Shown: one piece after another, positions 1 to 11,436 of the stretch
Position numbering within the stretch: position 1 is the first letter of the stretch
Layout: each line of letters opens with the position of its first letter
Program-made: the position numbers and the translations under genes
From: Taudactylus pleione
Taxonomy: Eukaryota; Chordata; Amphibia; Anura; Myobatrachidae
NCBI GenBank assembly: GCA_031769625.1
Contig: JAUIMM010000601.1
Span: 2,417,501-2,481,500 of the forward strand
Reading direction: 5' to 3'
Length of the DNA: 64,000 bases
Notes under the pieces: generated by a model
Database searches by the model: none
The model's input: only the letters and a program-made list of their open reading frames with translations
What the model was told of the DNA's origin: nothing

Positions 1-1130
1 CATTTTGATGACCTGCTGATATTGTGAGCTAATTCTAAAAAGGCATCCATGTAAGATTCTGCTTCATCTTCAGTTCTTTCATCCTGGTTAAAATTTTGTG
101 TATTAGTTATATCTTTGATGTCCTTGCAGACATGTCTAATCCTGACTGTTGATCCTCTCGGCCTTAGTTATAACAATTAGTGAGAGTATCCCATTCAGGT
201 TATTTTCTTTCTTTATCGCCCTGCCTCTTATACATTTATTTGTTAGTGGTTCTATTAGGTCCACCTGCTTCTTTTTGCTCCCAATGTTGTTTTCTTAAAT
301 CTGCAGTCTTCTCCAGGTTTTGAAGTCTGGATTTCCAGTTGTTTCTCTCCTCATACTTTCTGTTTCTATTCTGTAAGGGTCTTCCATGTTCCCCTCTTGT
401 TTGTGGATTACTGATTATGGAATTCTGTGTTTATGCTCTACTTTCTGTTTCATATACTCCTATTTGTCTCCCCTGATCTGATGGAAGCCATTGTGATCTG
501 TCTCTATATTTGTTATAAAACCCCCTGAAATGAATAGATTTTTCAGATTTTTCCATTCTTCTTTCCAGTCGTAGTATCCTCTTTTATAGTCCTCTATATA
601 TCTTTTGAACTTCTTCTTCTTTTGTTCACTAACTGATTCTTCTATCTTTCTTAATTTTTTATTTGTTAGACATTCTAAATTCCTGAAGTCTTCCATATCT
701 TTCAGGGGTTCTATTTTCTTCCTTATGGTTTCTATCTTTATCTCAATTCTTTTGTTGGACATTTCCCTATATTCTATCATTTATTTCATCAAGTTATTGA
801 GCATATATCCAGAGTTTCATTCCACCACTATACATTTTTTCATTAATTAAGATAAAAGTTTGTTTCTTTATTATCCTCAGTCCTCTGGGTATCAATTTAT
901 GTTCAAAATAGCATCTTAAAGTGGTACTTTCCCATGACTGTTTTATTTCTGTGATTTCTAGTTTTTCTAATGTTAGATCAATAAATGAGAAATTCTCCTC
1001 CAAAAATGTTGTTGGTTCTTCCCTTTGTGAGGTTGGATTAGGGAGAAAAGTCTCCAAATGTCTAAATATTTTTTCTCTATTGAAAGTTATATTATGTAGA
1101 TTGAACTACTTGCTCTGCTAATGTAGTCTA
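1..1130 (-). pseudogene. PLE copy A, N-terminal part of ORF (runs off window)
   Basis: This is the amino-terminal region of a Penelope-like retroelement protein, upstream of the reverse transcriptase. Two open pieces (794-1057 and 460-780) are rich in Lys, Glu and Arg and predicted helical, and include the segment LIPRGLRI. A third piece, at 1-180, closely matches the N-terminal piece of copy B at 6047-6170 (shared DERTEDEAE), which fixes family and strand. Stops and frame changes separate the pieces, so the copy is dead. The reverse transcriptase would lie left of base 1. Copy A sits just downstream of the 3' end of copy B in the same orientation, a head-to-tail order common in PLEs. Confidence 0.7.
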
Positions 1131-1382
1131 TAAGTAGGAAAAATATGTTCTTTCTTACTGGGATGGGGTAAAATCTGAATTTATGTACCTATATTGGATA
1201 CAATGTTTGTGCATAAATAAATAAGCAGCAGCTTCTATAATGGTAGTGTAGGTATATTTTGATCTGGAAAAGGAAATAATAAAGCTGTGTTACTTTATTG
1301 CACATAGATAAATGTACTATATTCTTGGTTGCTGCTGTGTGAAAAAGGGGGGCTCACTACAAACCCCCCAAAAAGAATTTAT
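1131..1382. other. AT-rich junction between two PLE copies
   Basis: Non-coding sequence between the start of copy A and the mirrored 3' region of copy B. It contains AATAAA-like A/T runs and a G-run facing a C-run around 1346-1370. It is probably 5' leader of copy A; no other feature is visible. Confidence 0.4.
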
Positions 1383-2061
1383 ATAAAAGACAGCACTTAT
1401 CCCTAGCACATACCTTACAGTATGAATCAAATATTAAATAAATATACCAATAAATGAAAGATGACCCAAAATCTCAGACTTCTAAAAACAATGTAATTTA
1501 TTGATAATCCAATGGTTTAAAAAATATGTAAATAAATGACTCTATGTAGGAAATATACATATATATATAAAACAAATAAAGGGTCACATGACAAATGACA
1601 TTACATTAACATATAAATGCAACTAAAGAGAACATTTAACATATATATTCCAGGATATGTATATGACTGTTATAAGTTCCATAAACGATAGCATTTCTTT
1701 GAAAAATTGTCCTTTTAGGACCAATGTCAAAAGTTCTTGTTGGTGGTAGTGTAGAGGTAACGTTATACTCACCCCAGAAAAGCCAATAGGATTAATTCTT
1801 AATAGTATGATATGAAGAAGGTACCTTGCAGACAGGGGCTTGTTATCTTGCCTCTGTATGCTCACAGGTTCATGTACTTCCAAAGTCCAGATTCTGTCTG
1901 GACACTGATACTGCATTCAAGCCTGTATAATCAGTGAGCTGGGTTGAGCTATTCCGCTATGATGGTGTGTGGGAAGGGTCTACCAGCAGAATTACCTGGA
2001 ACTCCAACTCCAGTTAGCAATAGTTTTATTGGCAGTAGATGTGGGATCAATGCTCCACTCA

Positions 2062-2105
2062 CTTCAATGCTTCACCTGTTCATAGGCTTCATCAAGAATG
2101 TAGAG
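2062..2105 (-). ncRNA. Degenerate hammerhead-ribozyme-like motif
   Basis: On the minus strand the core reads TTGATGA, a short GCCT/AGGT hairpin, then GAAGC. The expected core is CUGANGA and GAAA, so two key bases are changed and cleavage is unlikely. It is the mirror of the intact motif at 9368-9412. Confidence 0.55.
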
Positions 2106-2483
2106 TTGATCGACTCTCCCCTCCTGCCCATCAATATATAGCTGTCAAAAGCTGTTGGTCTTAATGGCATAATTTTCGCCCTTATGATTCTGATATGGTG
2201 TTATTTTCCACACTTACTTCTCATCGATTGGGCTGAAACTCATTAGTGGTATAGAAGTGATATATTGCCCTACATATAGGGCTGTATTAAACGGCATTCA
2301 ACATTACCACTTTATAAGACAGAGGGCTACATAATAGATTTGATAGCAGTAAGACATTGGTATATGCAGAGAGACCTATCTTAGTACACTATCTATAAGT
2401 GATATAATAGTGTCAGTGTATGAAGAGGTGTATAAAAAAATATCAATACATTAGAGATATAAAAATATGTTAAGAATATTTAA

Positions 2484-2486
<3 letters not shown>

Positions 2487-2524
<38 letters not shown>

Positions 2525-2539
2525 AAAGGAATATCACAT

Positions 2540-2573
<34 letters not shown>
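2487..2573. repeat. (TA)n microsatellites in PLE 3' region
   Basis: Two pure TA runs (2487-2521 and 2543-2573), with a third at 2732-2768. The mirrored arm has a TA run at 8841-8870, where a second PLE has inserted. The small open frame across 2712-2909 is produced by this repeat and is not a gene. Confidence 0.9.
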
Positions 2574-2575
<2 letters not shown>

Positions 2576-2740
2576 TAAATGGAAAACCATGTTCAGAAAG
2601 TGCTTATGTTATAAAGCGTTAAAAGGTATTTAAAAATTATTAATATATTAGGGATATCAAAATATGCTAGGAATATGTTAAAGTATAAACAGTATATAAA
2701 GGGATAATCACATGAAGAAAAAATCACATAAGGATATATA

Positions 2741-2771
<31 letters not shown>

Positions 2772-3199
2772 GGTAAATACATTATACAGCATGGTAGAAA
2801 ACCATGTCAAAAAGTGCTTGTGTGTGATGTCTTGTGTGAATTTAAGATATTCTATGGGAATTATGGGAATTTAAATGGTTCTTTGACATTCCATATAAAA
2901 ATAAAATAAATACATTTACCTAAAAGAAGGTACTATAAGGGTGTAGTGGAAAGGGAAAGGAGGTAATAGAAGCAAATTGTATAAAATAATCAAAAATAAG
3001 ATTGTCTATAAGGAAAAAGTGGGTACTTTATGAATAGAGCTATCTATAGTTATGTCCCCATTTCCCTTATCAGATTTCTAATGTGTGCATACACATAGCA
3101 AAATAAATTTGTATAAATCAATAATCCCAGGTAGAACTTGTTTCTTTTAAATTAATTTTAAAGTAACATGACTAATTCAAGTGGGTAGGGTCCACTTAG

Positions 3200-6186
3200 T
3201 TACATGGGGCATCTCCTCATAGCAGGGAAGAGATCCCAGGTCTCTAGTTTGGTGGTGTTTCGATATATCCAATATGTAAATCTCAATATGGATTTTACTT
3301 GTTGAGAAACGGGGGTTATATCTAGATCTATGTTAAGTCCTTTTGGCTGTCTTGTTTCCAGCCTATAAATCATCTCTGCTTTTATTGCTAAGGCTTTTTT
3401 CATATTATTTCCCCTCCAATTGGTTGTAACTTTTTTCAAACCTATGAATTGGAGGTCTGAAGGGTCACTATTGTGCTTCTCATAGAAATGGACCAGAATG
3501 CTATGGTTATCTTTTTTAGTTAAAATTTTGCATAAGTGTTCTTGAATTCTCACATTCTTACTTTCTCTTATTTTGTACTCTCTGTTATTGGAGAAGGATG
3601 TTATATATTTTACAGATTTTGGGGTTCTTCTCTTCTCTGATTTCTTGCATGCTGTACATAATTCATATCTGTAAAAGCCTTTTAGTTCTGGGTTGAGCTA
3701 TGTTATTTCAATTTCTTTCTCTTTGTAATAATGGCTTTTAACTAGTCGATCTTAGGGTGGGTGCACTTCTGTAGACTACCCTTTGATAGTTGGGTAGATT
3801 TTCTTTCAAATCATCATCCACTTGCAGGATGTGCCAGTGCTTCTGTAAGCTTTTTTCACTCAGATTGCTCTGGAATGAAAAAGTTGAGATGAAAGGAGGT
3901 TTTTCTTGCTTTCTTGAAGGGCATACTTTATAAATTACGAGATCTTTGCAATCCATAGTCTCCACTTTCTTACATGCTTTTTCTACATCTTCCTTCTGGT
4001 AGTTTTTTTCCAAAAAATGGGTTGCCAGGTTTTTAGTTTGTTCTACAAAGTCTGGTTTTTTTAAACATTTAATTTTCATCCATCTGAACTGTCCTCTTGG
4101 TATGTTGGAAACCCATTTATGATAGTGACTGCTCTTCACATCCAAATAACAATTACAGTCTGTGGGTTTTGTAGAAGTCTTTGTTTCCAATTTGTTATCT
4201 TCTATAAAAAATCTTTAGATCCTGGAAATTGACACTTTCCTTGCTACTTTTGCTAGTTAATTCCAGATTTAATGTTTTATTGTTCAAAGTTTCTATAAAG
4301 GTCTCTAATGCTTGGTACACACTGACAGATATATTGGCTGATCAATCGATCGGCCAATATATCTGCTGCACATTGGCCAGTGTGTAACAGCATCGTTCAC
4401 AGACATATCGCATTGGCTGTGCTGCACAGCCGATGGACAGATATGTCTGCAGATATGTGTCCATCAGCAGGTGTGTTTGCCCATACACACACAGTGGCAG
4501 CCAGAAGGAGGGTGAGGGACAAGAGCCCCTCCCACAGGGAGACACCCCCGACCCACCCCCAGCTGCCGGGACCCACTGCATAATGCAGATAATGGTTGTT
4601 CAGTGTCTATTAACAACCATCATCTGCAGATATATCTACAGGTCGCTCGATCTGCAGATATATCGCTTAGGTGTGTACCCACCTTAAGTCTTCTTTTGTG
4701 CCTTTCCAGATGATGATAATATTGTCTGTGTAGCTCGACAATAGTTTTAAGTTGTATTTATATTTTTCATTCTCCCATATGTTCTCTCTTTCCCACTGAA
4801 CCAAGAAGAGGTTTGCATAGGATGGTGCAACTTTAGTGTCCATGGCTGTCTTTTTCTTGCAAGTAGAAGCCATCATTAAACCAAAAGTAATTGTGTTTCA
4901 AGATGAAATTGATTGCTTCCATAATGATGTCTATTTGTAATGCCTTTAGGACTGAGTCTGCCTCAATTATTTTCCTTACATTCACGCATGCTGCTTTGTG
5001 GTCAATGCAGGTGTACAGTGATTTTATGTCGCAGGTAGCTAGAATAAGTTCTTCTTACATTTCAAACTTATTCTGGATGTTTAAAATTTGTGTTGTATCC
5101 TTTAAATACACCTGTTATTTGACCACTATTGGTTGCAGGAATGTATCGACATATCCTGACAATTTCTCTGTCACCAAGACTATGCCTGCTACTATAGGTC
5201 TACCCGTGTTTTTTTTAGGGTCATTATGGATCTTCAATAGAAGATAATATACTGGTATAGTGGGATCTTTAGAGTATAGATAATCATACTCTTTTTTTAG
5301 ACAGTACACCTGTTTCCAGTCCTTTTTTTAACCATGGTGTGAGAAGTTCCACGTATTCTTTAGTTGGATCCCTTGTGAGACGTTTAAATGTTGTTCTATC
5401 TTCCAGCTGTTTATAAGCTTCTTTCTCATATGTTTCCTTGTCCATTATGATGATGGCACCCCTCTTATCTGCAGGCCAGATAATTATGTTTTCAGTTTCA
5501 CTGAGGGATTTAAGGGCCATTTTTTCTTGTTTTGTAATATTCCATATTTTCTTTTGTTTATTTTATTGGGTATATTTTAAATATTCTCCTCTACTAGTTT
5601 CTGGAAGGAATTGATCAAATGTCCTTTCTTGTGGAATGAATAAAAAGTTGATCCTGGTTTAAAATCTGTGTGTTTAAAATCTGTGTTTTCATGATCCTTT
5701 GCATTTCGATTTTCTAAGTTCATCTCTATTTCATTTCTCTTCTTCTTAAAGTATTTTTACAAAGCCAGTTTCCTTTTAAATTTATGCAAGTCTATTGCCA
5801 TTTAAAATTTATTTTGTTGGAGCAAATTTTAGTCCTTTTTGTAGAATCCTTATTTCTTCCTACTTTAGTTTATATTTACCTATGTTGAAGATGCCCTTTG
5901 ATTTGATTTCTTTATTCCTTTCCCTTTTTTCTTCTTTCTATTTTGTTTTGTTTCCTCCTTGTTTTCCTCTCTTGAAATTGAAATCCTGTTTCTGCTCCTT
6001 ATTTTTTCTCCTAGATCCCTGCAGTTTTTTTGACCATTTGGGAATTGCTCCAGTGTTTGAAGACCTGCTGATATTGTGAGATAATTCTAAAAAGGCATCC
6101 ATGTAAGTTTCTGCTTCATCTTCAGTTCTCTCATCCTGGTTAAAATTGTGTGTATTAGTTATATATCTGCCTGTTGGTCCACTCAT
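3200..6186 (-). pseudogene. PLE copy B: reverse transcriptase and GIY-YIG remnant
   Basis: A decayed Penelope-like ORF read right to left. In order: a charged N-terminus (5938-6186); finger motifs around IIIWPADKRGA (5284-5520); GRPIVAG (5115-5309); the palm motif TCDIKSLYT near 5030; APSYANLFL and YTDNIIIIW (4667-4876); the thumb segment NIPRGQFRW (3738-4190); and the C-terminal end of the endonuclease (3200-3553). The catalytic YIDD-type box reads YTDN, so its second Asp is lost. Several frameshifts and stops are present, and a MITE splits the ORF at 4309-4684. Compared with the inverted copy at 6540-6620, the stretch carrying both Tyr motifs of the GIY-YIG domain is deleted near 3555. The element cannot be active. 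Confidence 0.88.
4309..4684. mobile_element. MITE, PIF/Harbinger-like, inside PLE copy B
   Basis: A 376-bp insertion flanked by TAA on both sides (4306-4308 and 4685-4687). The ends are imperfect inverted repeats sharing GGTACACAC. The interior is rich in palindromes around GCAGATATAT and GGCCAATATAT. The PLE reading frame resumes on each side (TKEDL to the right, ALETFIETL to the left), which fixes the boundaries. A 3-bp TAA duplication fits PIF/Harbinger. There is no coding capacity. A relative with similar ends lies at 58466-58672. Confidence 0.8.
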
Positions 6187-6198
6187 CTTTGGTTATAT

Positions 6199-6990
6199 CC
6201 ATCTCAACTTTTTCAGCCCAGAGCAATGTGCTTGGAAAAAGCTTACAGAAGCACTGGCACATCCTGCAAGTGGATGATGATTTGAAAGAATTCTACCCAA
6301 ACATTCTAGGGTAGTCTATAGAAGAGTGTCCACCATAAGATCAACTCTATTTAAAAGCCATTATAAAAACAAAGAGAAAGAAATCAAAAGAACATGACTC
6401 AACCCAGAACTAAAAGGCTTCTACAGTTGTGAATTATGTACAGCATGCAAGAAAACCAAGAAGAGAAAAAAAAACAAATGTGTGAAAGAAATAACATCCT
6501 TCTCCAATAAGAGTACAAAATAAGAGAATGTATCACCTGTAACACAAATGGTGTTATCTACCTTTTGTCTTGCCCTGGTGTCGTGCAGTACATAGGGATG
6601 ACCAAAAGAAAGTTACATGTGAGAATTCAAGAACACTTATGAAATTCAAAATAAAAAAGATAACCATAGCATTCTGGTCCATTTCCATGAGAAGCACAAT
6701 AGTGAACCTTCAGACCTCAATTCATAGGTTTGAAAAAAGTTGCAACCAATTGGAGGGGAAATAATATGGAAAAAGCCATAGCAAAAAAGATTAGATGATT
6801 TATACACTGGAAACAAGACAGCAAAAAGGACTTAACGTAGATCTAAATATAACCCCTTTTCTCAATAGGTAAAATCCATATTGATATTAACATATTGGAT
6901 ATATCTAAACACCACCAAACTAGAGAACTGGGATCTCTTCACACTACGACGAGATGCCCCATGTAACTAAGTGGACCCTACCTACTTGAA
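6199..6990 (+). pseudogene. Inverted PLE fragment: thumb and GIY-YIG domain
   Basis: Plus-strand copy of the C-terminal part of the copy B family. It begins abruptly where homology to 3893 starts and ends at the same C-terminus. It keeps the endonuclease core VIYLLSCPGVVQYIGMT followed by RIQEHL (6540-6640), the part deleted from copy B. Several stops and frameshifts break it. It belongs to the right arm of the inverted repeat. Confidence 0.75.
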
Positions 6991-7397
6991 TAAGTTGTGT
7001 TACTCTATAATTAATTTAAAAAAAGAAAAACAAGTATCTGCCTTGGATTATTGATTTGTACACATTTATTTTGCTGTGTGTCTGTACACATTAGAAATCT
7101 AATAAGGGAAATGGGGACATAACTATAGATAGCTCTATTCATATAGTACCCACTTCTTTCCTTATAGACAATCCTACTTTTGTTTATTTTATACAATTTG
7201 CTTCTATTGCCCCCTCCCCCTTTCCCTATGCCCTTATAGTACCTTCTATTAGGTATATGTATTTCTTTAATTTTTAAATGGAATGTCATATAACCATTTA
7301 ATTTCCCATACAATTTTTAAATTCACATAATACATTACACATGAGCACTTTTTGACATGGTTTTCTACCACACTTTATAATGTATTTACCTACTATA

Positions 7398-8839
7398 TGG
7401 AAAGGGGGTATGATAGGAAGCTTCTCTATGACACCAAGGCTAAAGTCCTTGGTATCAATAGGGAGGATTTATTGAAAAAACATGCTAAACATTCTAGTAC
7501 TAACATTCTACCATGGGTTACCAAATTTAGCACTGCCAGTTATTCTATTAATCATACATTCAGACAATTGTGGTCCATGGTTCAATCTGACACAGAGCTT
7601 AAACTAGCTGATACTAGACTAATGGCTAGTTACAAGAGAGGGCGCAATCTTAGAGATTTTTTAGTTAAACCTAATGTTTATAGCACATTGTCCCTAAAAC
7701 CTAGTCATTTTTTGACTGCCAAAAAAGGTTGTATCAAATGTATGTGTACCACCTGTGGTTTTCTAATTCCTGGAGATACGTTCTGCCACCCACATTCTGG
7801 TAAAAAATACTCTATTAATTTTAGACTCACTTGTAATTCTAAGTTCATTATCTATCAGATTATTTGCCCTTGCGGGCTTTCTTATATTGGCAAGTACGAA
7901 CGTTCCTTCAAGGAACGTATGGCTGCTCACAGATCGGCCATTCGAGCAGCTCTTCTGAGTGGCGACAGTGAGCAACCTGTGGCACTACACTTTGGTCAAG
8001 TTCCACATCCACTCTCTACTTTGCATTACCGGATGATCGATCACATCCCTCAATCTTTGAGGGGCGGTGATCGTAGCCTGAAACTTCTTCAAATGGAAAG
8101 TCGCTGGATTTTTCGCCTAGGGACCCTTGCTCCCAAGGGACTAAACGATCATCTTGGCTTGCAATATTTCATTTGACTATTTGTAATTTTTATATTCAGC
8201 TAATATTGAGCCTGTCAATTTCTATGTCATTTATCTTTACTAGTATTGAAGTATTTATATGCATTTACACATATATGTTGTTCATTTTTATTTTTATGTT
8301 TATTTTTATTTTTCTATGACAATTTCAATAGTTACTATTTGATGGTTAACATGTACTATGTAATTGTATGTGCTATACTTTAATTGCTATGTATATTTAT
8401 CTATGTATCTTGTTTTGCATTGTAGTACATATCGTTATATTATTTCTATTCATTTTTGCATTTTATCCAGTCGTTGTATACGGTACAGCAGTGGCGTTTT
8501 GTTTTGTCTTGTTTAGTTACGTTACCTAGGTGATTGGCACATGATGTTGTGAGTGATGATGTCACTCTCAAGCGCCGCCAGTCCGGGTGAGTGGTCCAGC
8601 TTCCGGTTTGGGCGTCTGCATGCTGCACGGGTGCTACTTAAGGTAAGATGATTTCCAGTGTCTTTTAGCCAGAGGACAGTGCCGGTTGTTGGCACAGAAA
8701 TGTTGCTATTTGAGATGTCGCAATAAATTCTTCTTCTTCAAGTACCCTGAGTGCCGCAACTTCATGCCCAAGTACTTATCTATTTTTCGCGGGCACCGGG
8801 CTAAGTCATCTGATACCAGGGAGAGCCGGACCTATGGTG

Positions 8840-8840
<1 letters not shown>
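7398..8840 (+). mobile_element. Nested 5'-truncated PLE of a different family (PLE D)
   Basis: An insertion in the (TA)n tract of the right arm; the left arm (2760-2800) shows the uninterrupted site. It holds the last part of a PLE ORF (7403-8176) and about 660 bp of 3' non-coding DNA. Truncation is within the thumb domain, as expected from incomplete reverse transcription. The sequence resembles copies A and B only in motifs, so it is a separate lineage. Confidence 0.8.
7403..8176 (+). pseudogene. PLE D ORF end: thumb, Cys motif, GIY-YIG endonuclease
   Basis: An uninterrupted frame of about 258 codons to the stop, with no true start because the element is 5' truncated. It begins RGYDRKLLYDTKAK, continues with RNLRDFLVKPN and the Cys cluster CIKCMCTTC, then the endonuclease: IIYQIICPCGLSYIGK, FKERMAAHRSAIR, and the C-terminal ESRWIFRLG with the Glu expected in the active site. 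The GIY-YIG domain cuts DNA to prime reverse transcription in PLEs. The lack of stops suggests a fairly recent insertion. The ATG at 7352 lies in flanking DNA and is not the start. Confidence 0.85.

Positions 8841-8870
<30 letters not shown>
8841..8870. repeat. (TA)n tract at PLE D insertion site
   Basis: A pure TA run directly 3' of PLE D; the remnant CTATAT sits at its 5' edge (7392-7397). The empty site in the other arm is one continuous TA tract. Confidence 0.9.
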
Positions 8871-8872
<2 letters not shown>

Positions 8873-9367
8873 TTATGTGATTTTCTCTTCATGTGATTTT
8901 CCCATTATATATATATTGTAACACTCTCTAAACATACTTTTATATATCTAATATATTGATAATTTTTAAATATCTTTTGACACTATTATAACATAAGCAC
9001 TTCCTGTACATGGTTTTCTACCATGTTGTATGCAGTATTTCCCTTCCATATATATCTTTATGTGATCTTCCCTTTACATATATATTTTTTAACATATAGT
9101 ATTCTTAACATTTTTATATCTCTAATATATTGATATTTGTATATACCTCTTCCTACACTGACACTATTATATCACTTATATACAGTGTACTAAGATAGGT
9201 CTCTCTGCATATACCAATGTCTTACTGCTTTCAGTCTATTATGTAGCCCTCTGTCTTAAAAAAAAATAACACTGTATCTGCATCATAAGGGTGAAAATGA
9301 TGCCATTAAGACCCGCAGCTGTTGACTGCTTTATATTGATGGGCAGGAGGGGAGATTCGATCAACTC

Positions 9368-9412
9368 TACATTCCTGATGAAGCCTGTGAACAGGTGAAA
9401 CGTTGAAGTGAG
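9368..9412 (+). ncRNA. Hammerhead-ribozyme-like motif with intact core
   Basis: Core bases CTGATGA at 9375-9381 and GAAA at 9397-9400 match the hammerhead consensus. Between them GCCTG and CAGGT form stem II with loop TGAA; one extra A precedes the stem. GAAAC is followed by GTT, giving a very short, nearly self-complementary stem III as described for minimal PLE hammerheads thought to act as dimers. Flanks ATTC and GAAG can pair as a weak stem I. Self-cleavage is inference. Confidence 0.7.
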
Positions 9413-10161
9413 TGGAGCATCATATCCACATCTACCGCCAATCCAACCATTGCTAACGGGAGACTGAGATATGGGTAAGTCTGCTGGCAGACCCTTTCCA
9501 CATAATGCCATAGTGGAACAGCTCAACCCAGATCACTGATTATATTGGCTTGAATGCAGGATCAGCAGCTAGACAGAATCCAGACATGGGAAGTACATGA
9601 ACCTGTTAGCCTTCAGATGCAAGATAACAAACCCCTGTCTGCAAGGTATCTTCTTCATATCATACTATTAGGAGTATGCCCTATTGGCTTTTCTGGGGTG
9701 AGTTTAACATTTCCTCTCCATTATCACCATAAAGTACTTTTGACATTGGTCCTAAAAGGACATTATTTATTTTGAAAGAAATTTTATCTGTGCTTGAACT
9801 TATAACAGTCATCTACATATCCTGGAATATATATGTCATTTGTTTACCTTAGTGGCATTTTTATGTTAATGTGATGTTTTTTGTCATTTTATATGTTTTG
9901 TATACCGGTATTATGTGGCTATATACATATTTTGATCTATTTTTAAAACAGATAATATATTATTTCACATATCTTTTTTTATACATATATATATCCTACA
10001 TAGAGTCATTTATTTACATATTTTTATAACCATTGGATTATCAATAAATTACATTATATTTAGAAGTCTGTGACTTTGGGTCATCTTTAATTTATTGGTA
10101 TATTTATTTAATATTTGATTTATACTATAAGGTATGCGCTAAAGTTAAGTGTTGTTTTTTT

Positions 10162-10363
10162 ACCAACAAGACCAACTGCTTGGAATTGACTTGTTTTTCA
10201 ACTCTTTTACCAGAGATAATTAGGGCAGGACTTTGCCAGAGATGTTCAATTTGTTAATATTTGGGGAAGAGAATAAATACATATTATCTTACAGTAATCT
10301 TGCAGTTATCTTGTAATATAAATATGTTAGCATCTACAAGTAGTAAACATGTCAGAATAGGGA
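10162..10363. other. Non-coding stretch between two elements
   Basis: AT-rich sequence between the right PLE arm and the target duplication of the next insertion. It may be the unique outer end of the PLE. No gene seen. Confidence 0.35.
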
Positions 10364-11436
10364 AGAAAATAGGAAGAGAATACAAAGAAAAAGGTAGCGC
10401 TATGTAAGTTTTCTCAGATTCCCTATCTTTGAATGGTTCGGCTGCTGCAGGAAAACCAGATAGTGTCCTGGTGAATATGGAATGTATAGCACAGAAAATT
10501 AAGCAGCGCTTGAGGTATTCAATCAATAGGAAAAAATATACATTTATTCACAAATATTAAAATATCATATAAATACAGATAAATCCTAAAACACATATAT
10601 GCAGAGAAAAATTCCCCAAAATTAAGAAAAACAATAAAAATTCAAGGAAAAATCACAGCTTCTGTAGATACTTGTGACACTGAGGGATATATGCTGTTTA
10701 GAAAGATGTTTGCATTTGTTTAGTTCTAAGTATAAAGTAGCAATAAGTATCCAGGACAGTTCCAAAGTGATTGTATCAATCTCTAATAGTCAAGGGTGAT
10801 GTTTGGTGTGATTGTGTAGAATGGCTTTACATAGATATCCCGATAGCAATGGGACCAGAAAGAATAAATTCAACTGATAAGGTCATCGTGGTCCGTCACA
10901 CACCAAATCACCAATGCACAAAATGGATATTATCTCACGTCCCAGTGGGTAGTGAAATCCTGAATAAATACCTGACAAGTCCCTGGTAAGGTCACCGAGT
11001 GGAGCAGGTAGCTGAGAGGCCCCGGGGTGCTGCACGGACAATGGAGACAATCCTTACTATTGGGGACAGTCTCTGGCAATAGGAGACTCCGTCCTCCCCT
11101 GCTCTCTGGGAACTAGCCGCGGCTATTACCTCTAGTAGAGCCCAATTGGTGTCTTCCATGGTGCAATGGAGCAGGGTGTAAATGGTGAATGGCAGCTGCA
11201 GTCGGCAGGACACCCGCCTGGATTCAGCTCAGTGAGATGTAGTTGGCCCGTCGCACGGGCAGCGGCTTCCGCACTCCAGCTGCTCTGTGTGTCCTGTACA
11301 CAGTGGTGTGTGCAATGTCTGCTGGCTGCCGACTGTCAAGGTGAACTGGCAGATAGTACCAAAGTGAGAAGGATATCTGGAACTGGTGGACAACTTGCAA
11401 GTGTCTCATAAACAACAGCCCTAACAGTGACTCACC

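Larger units (their letters stand above)
1383..3893 (-). repeat. Left arm of PLE inverted repeat (copy B 3' region)
   Basis: The reverse complement of this stretch can be followed through 6199-10161: the C-terminal coding end (3200-3893), the 3' non-coding region (2580-3150), (TA)n tracts, the block at 1620-2200 and the outer end near 1383-1480. The mirrored copy is interrupted by a separate PLE at 7398-8840. Arms differ at many positions and by indels, so they are old. Inverted partial copies at the 5' end are a known PLE trait. Confidence 0.8.
6199..10161 (+). mobile_element. Right arm of PLE inverted repeat, with nested PLE
   Basis: Mirrors 1383-3893. Apart from the coding fragment at 6199-6990 it is 3' non-coding DNA. 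The 6991-7397 and 8841-9240 blocks match the left arm across the nested insertion, and 9240-9880 matches 1620-2200. The end near 10161 corresponds to 1383. A hammerhead motif lies at 9368-9412. The small frames at 9239-9526 and 9554-9775 have mirrored counterparts in the left arm and are non-coding PLE sequence. Confidence 0.78.

Noticed and set aside
7352..7402. ATG at 7352 as start of the 274-codon protein
   Set aside because: This stretch matches the non-coding PLE arm (mirror at 2760-2830). The PLE D insertion begins near 7398.
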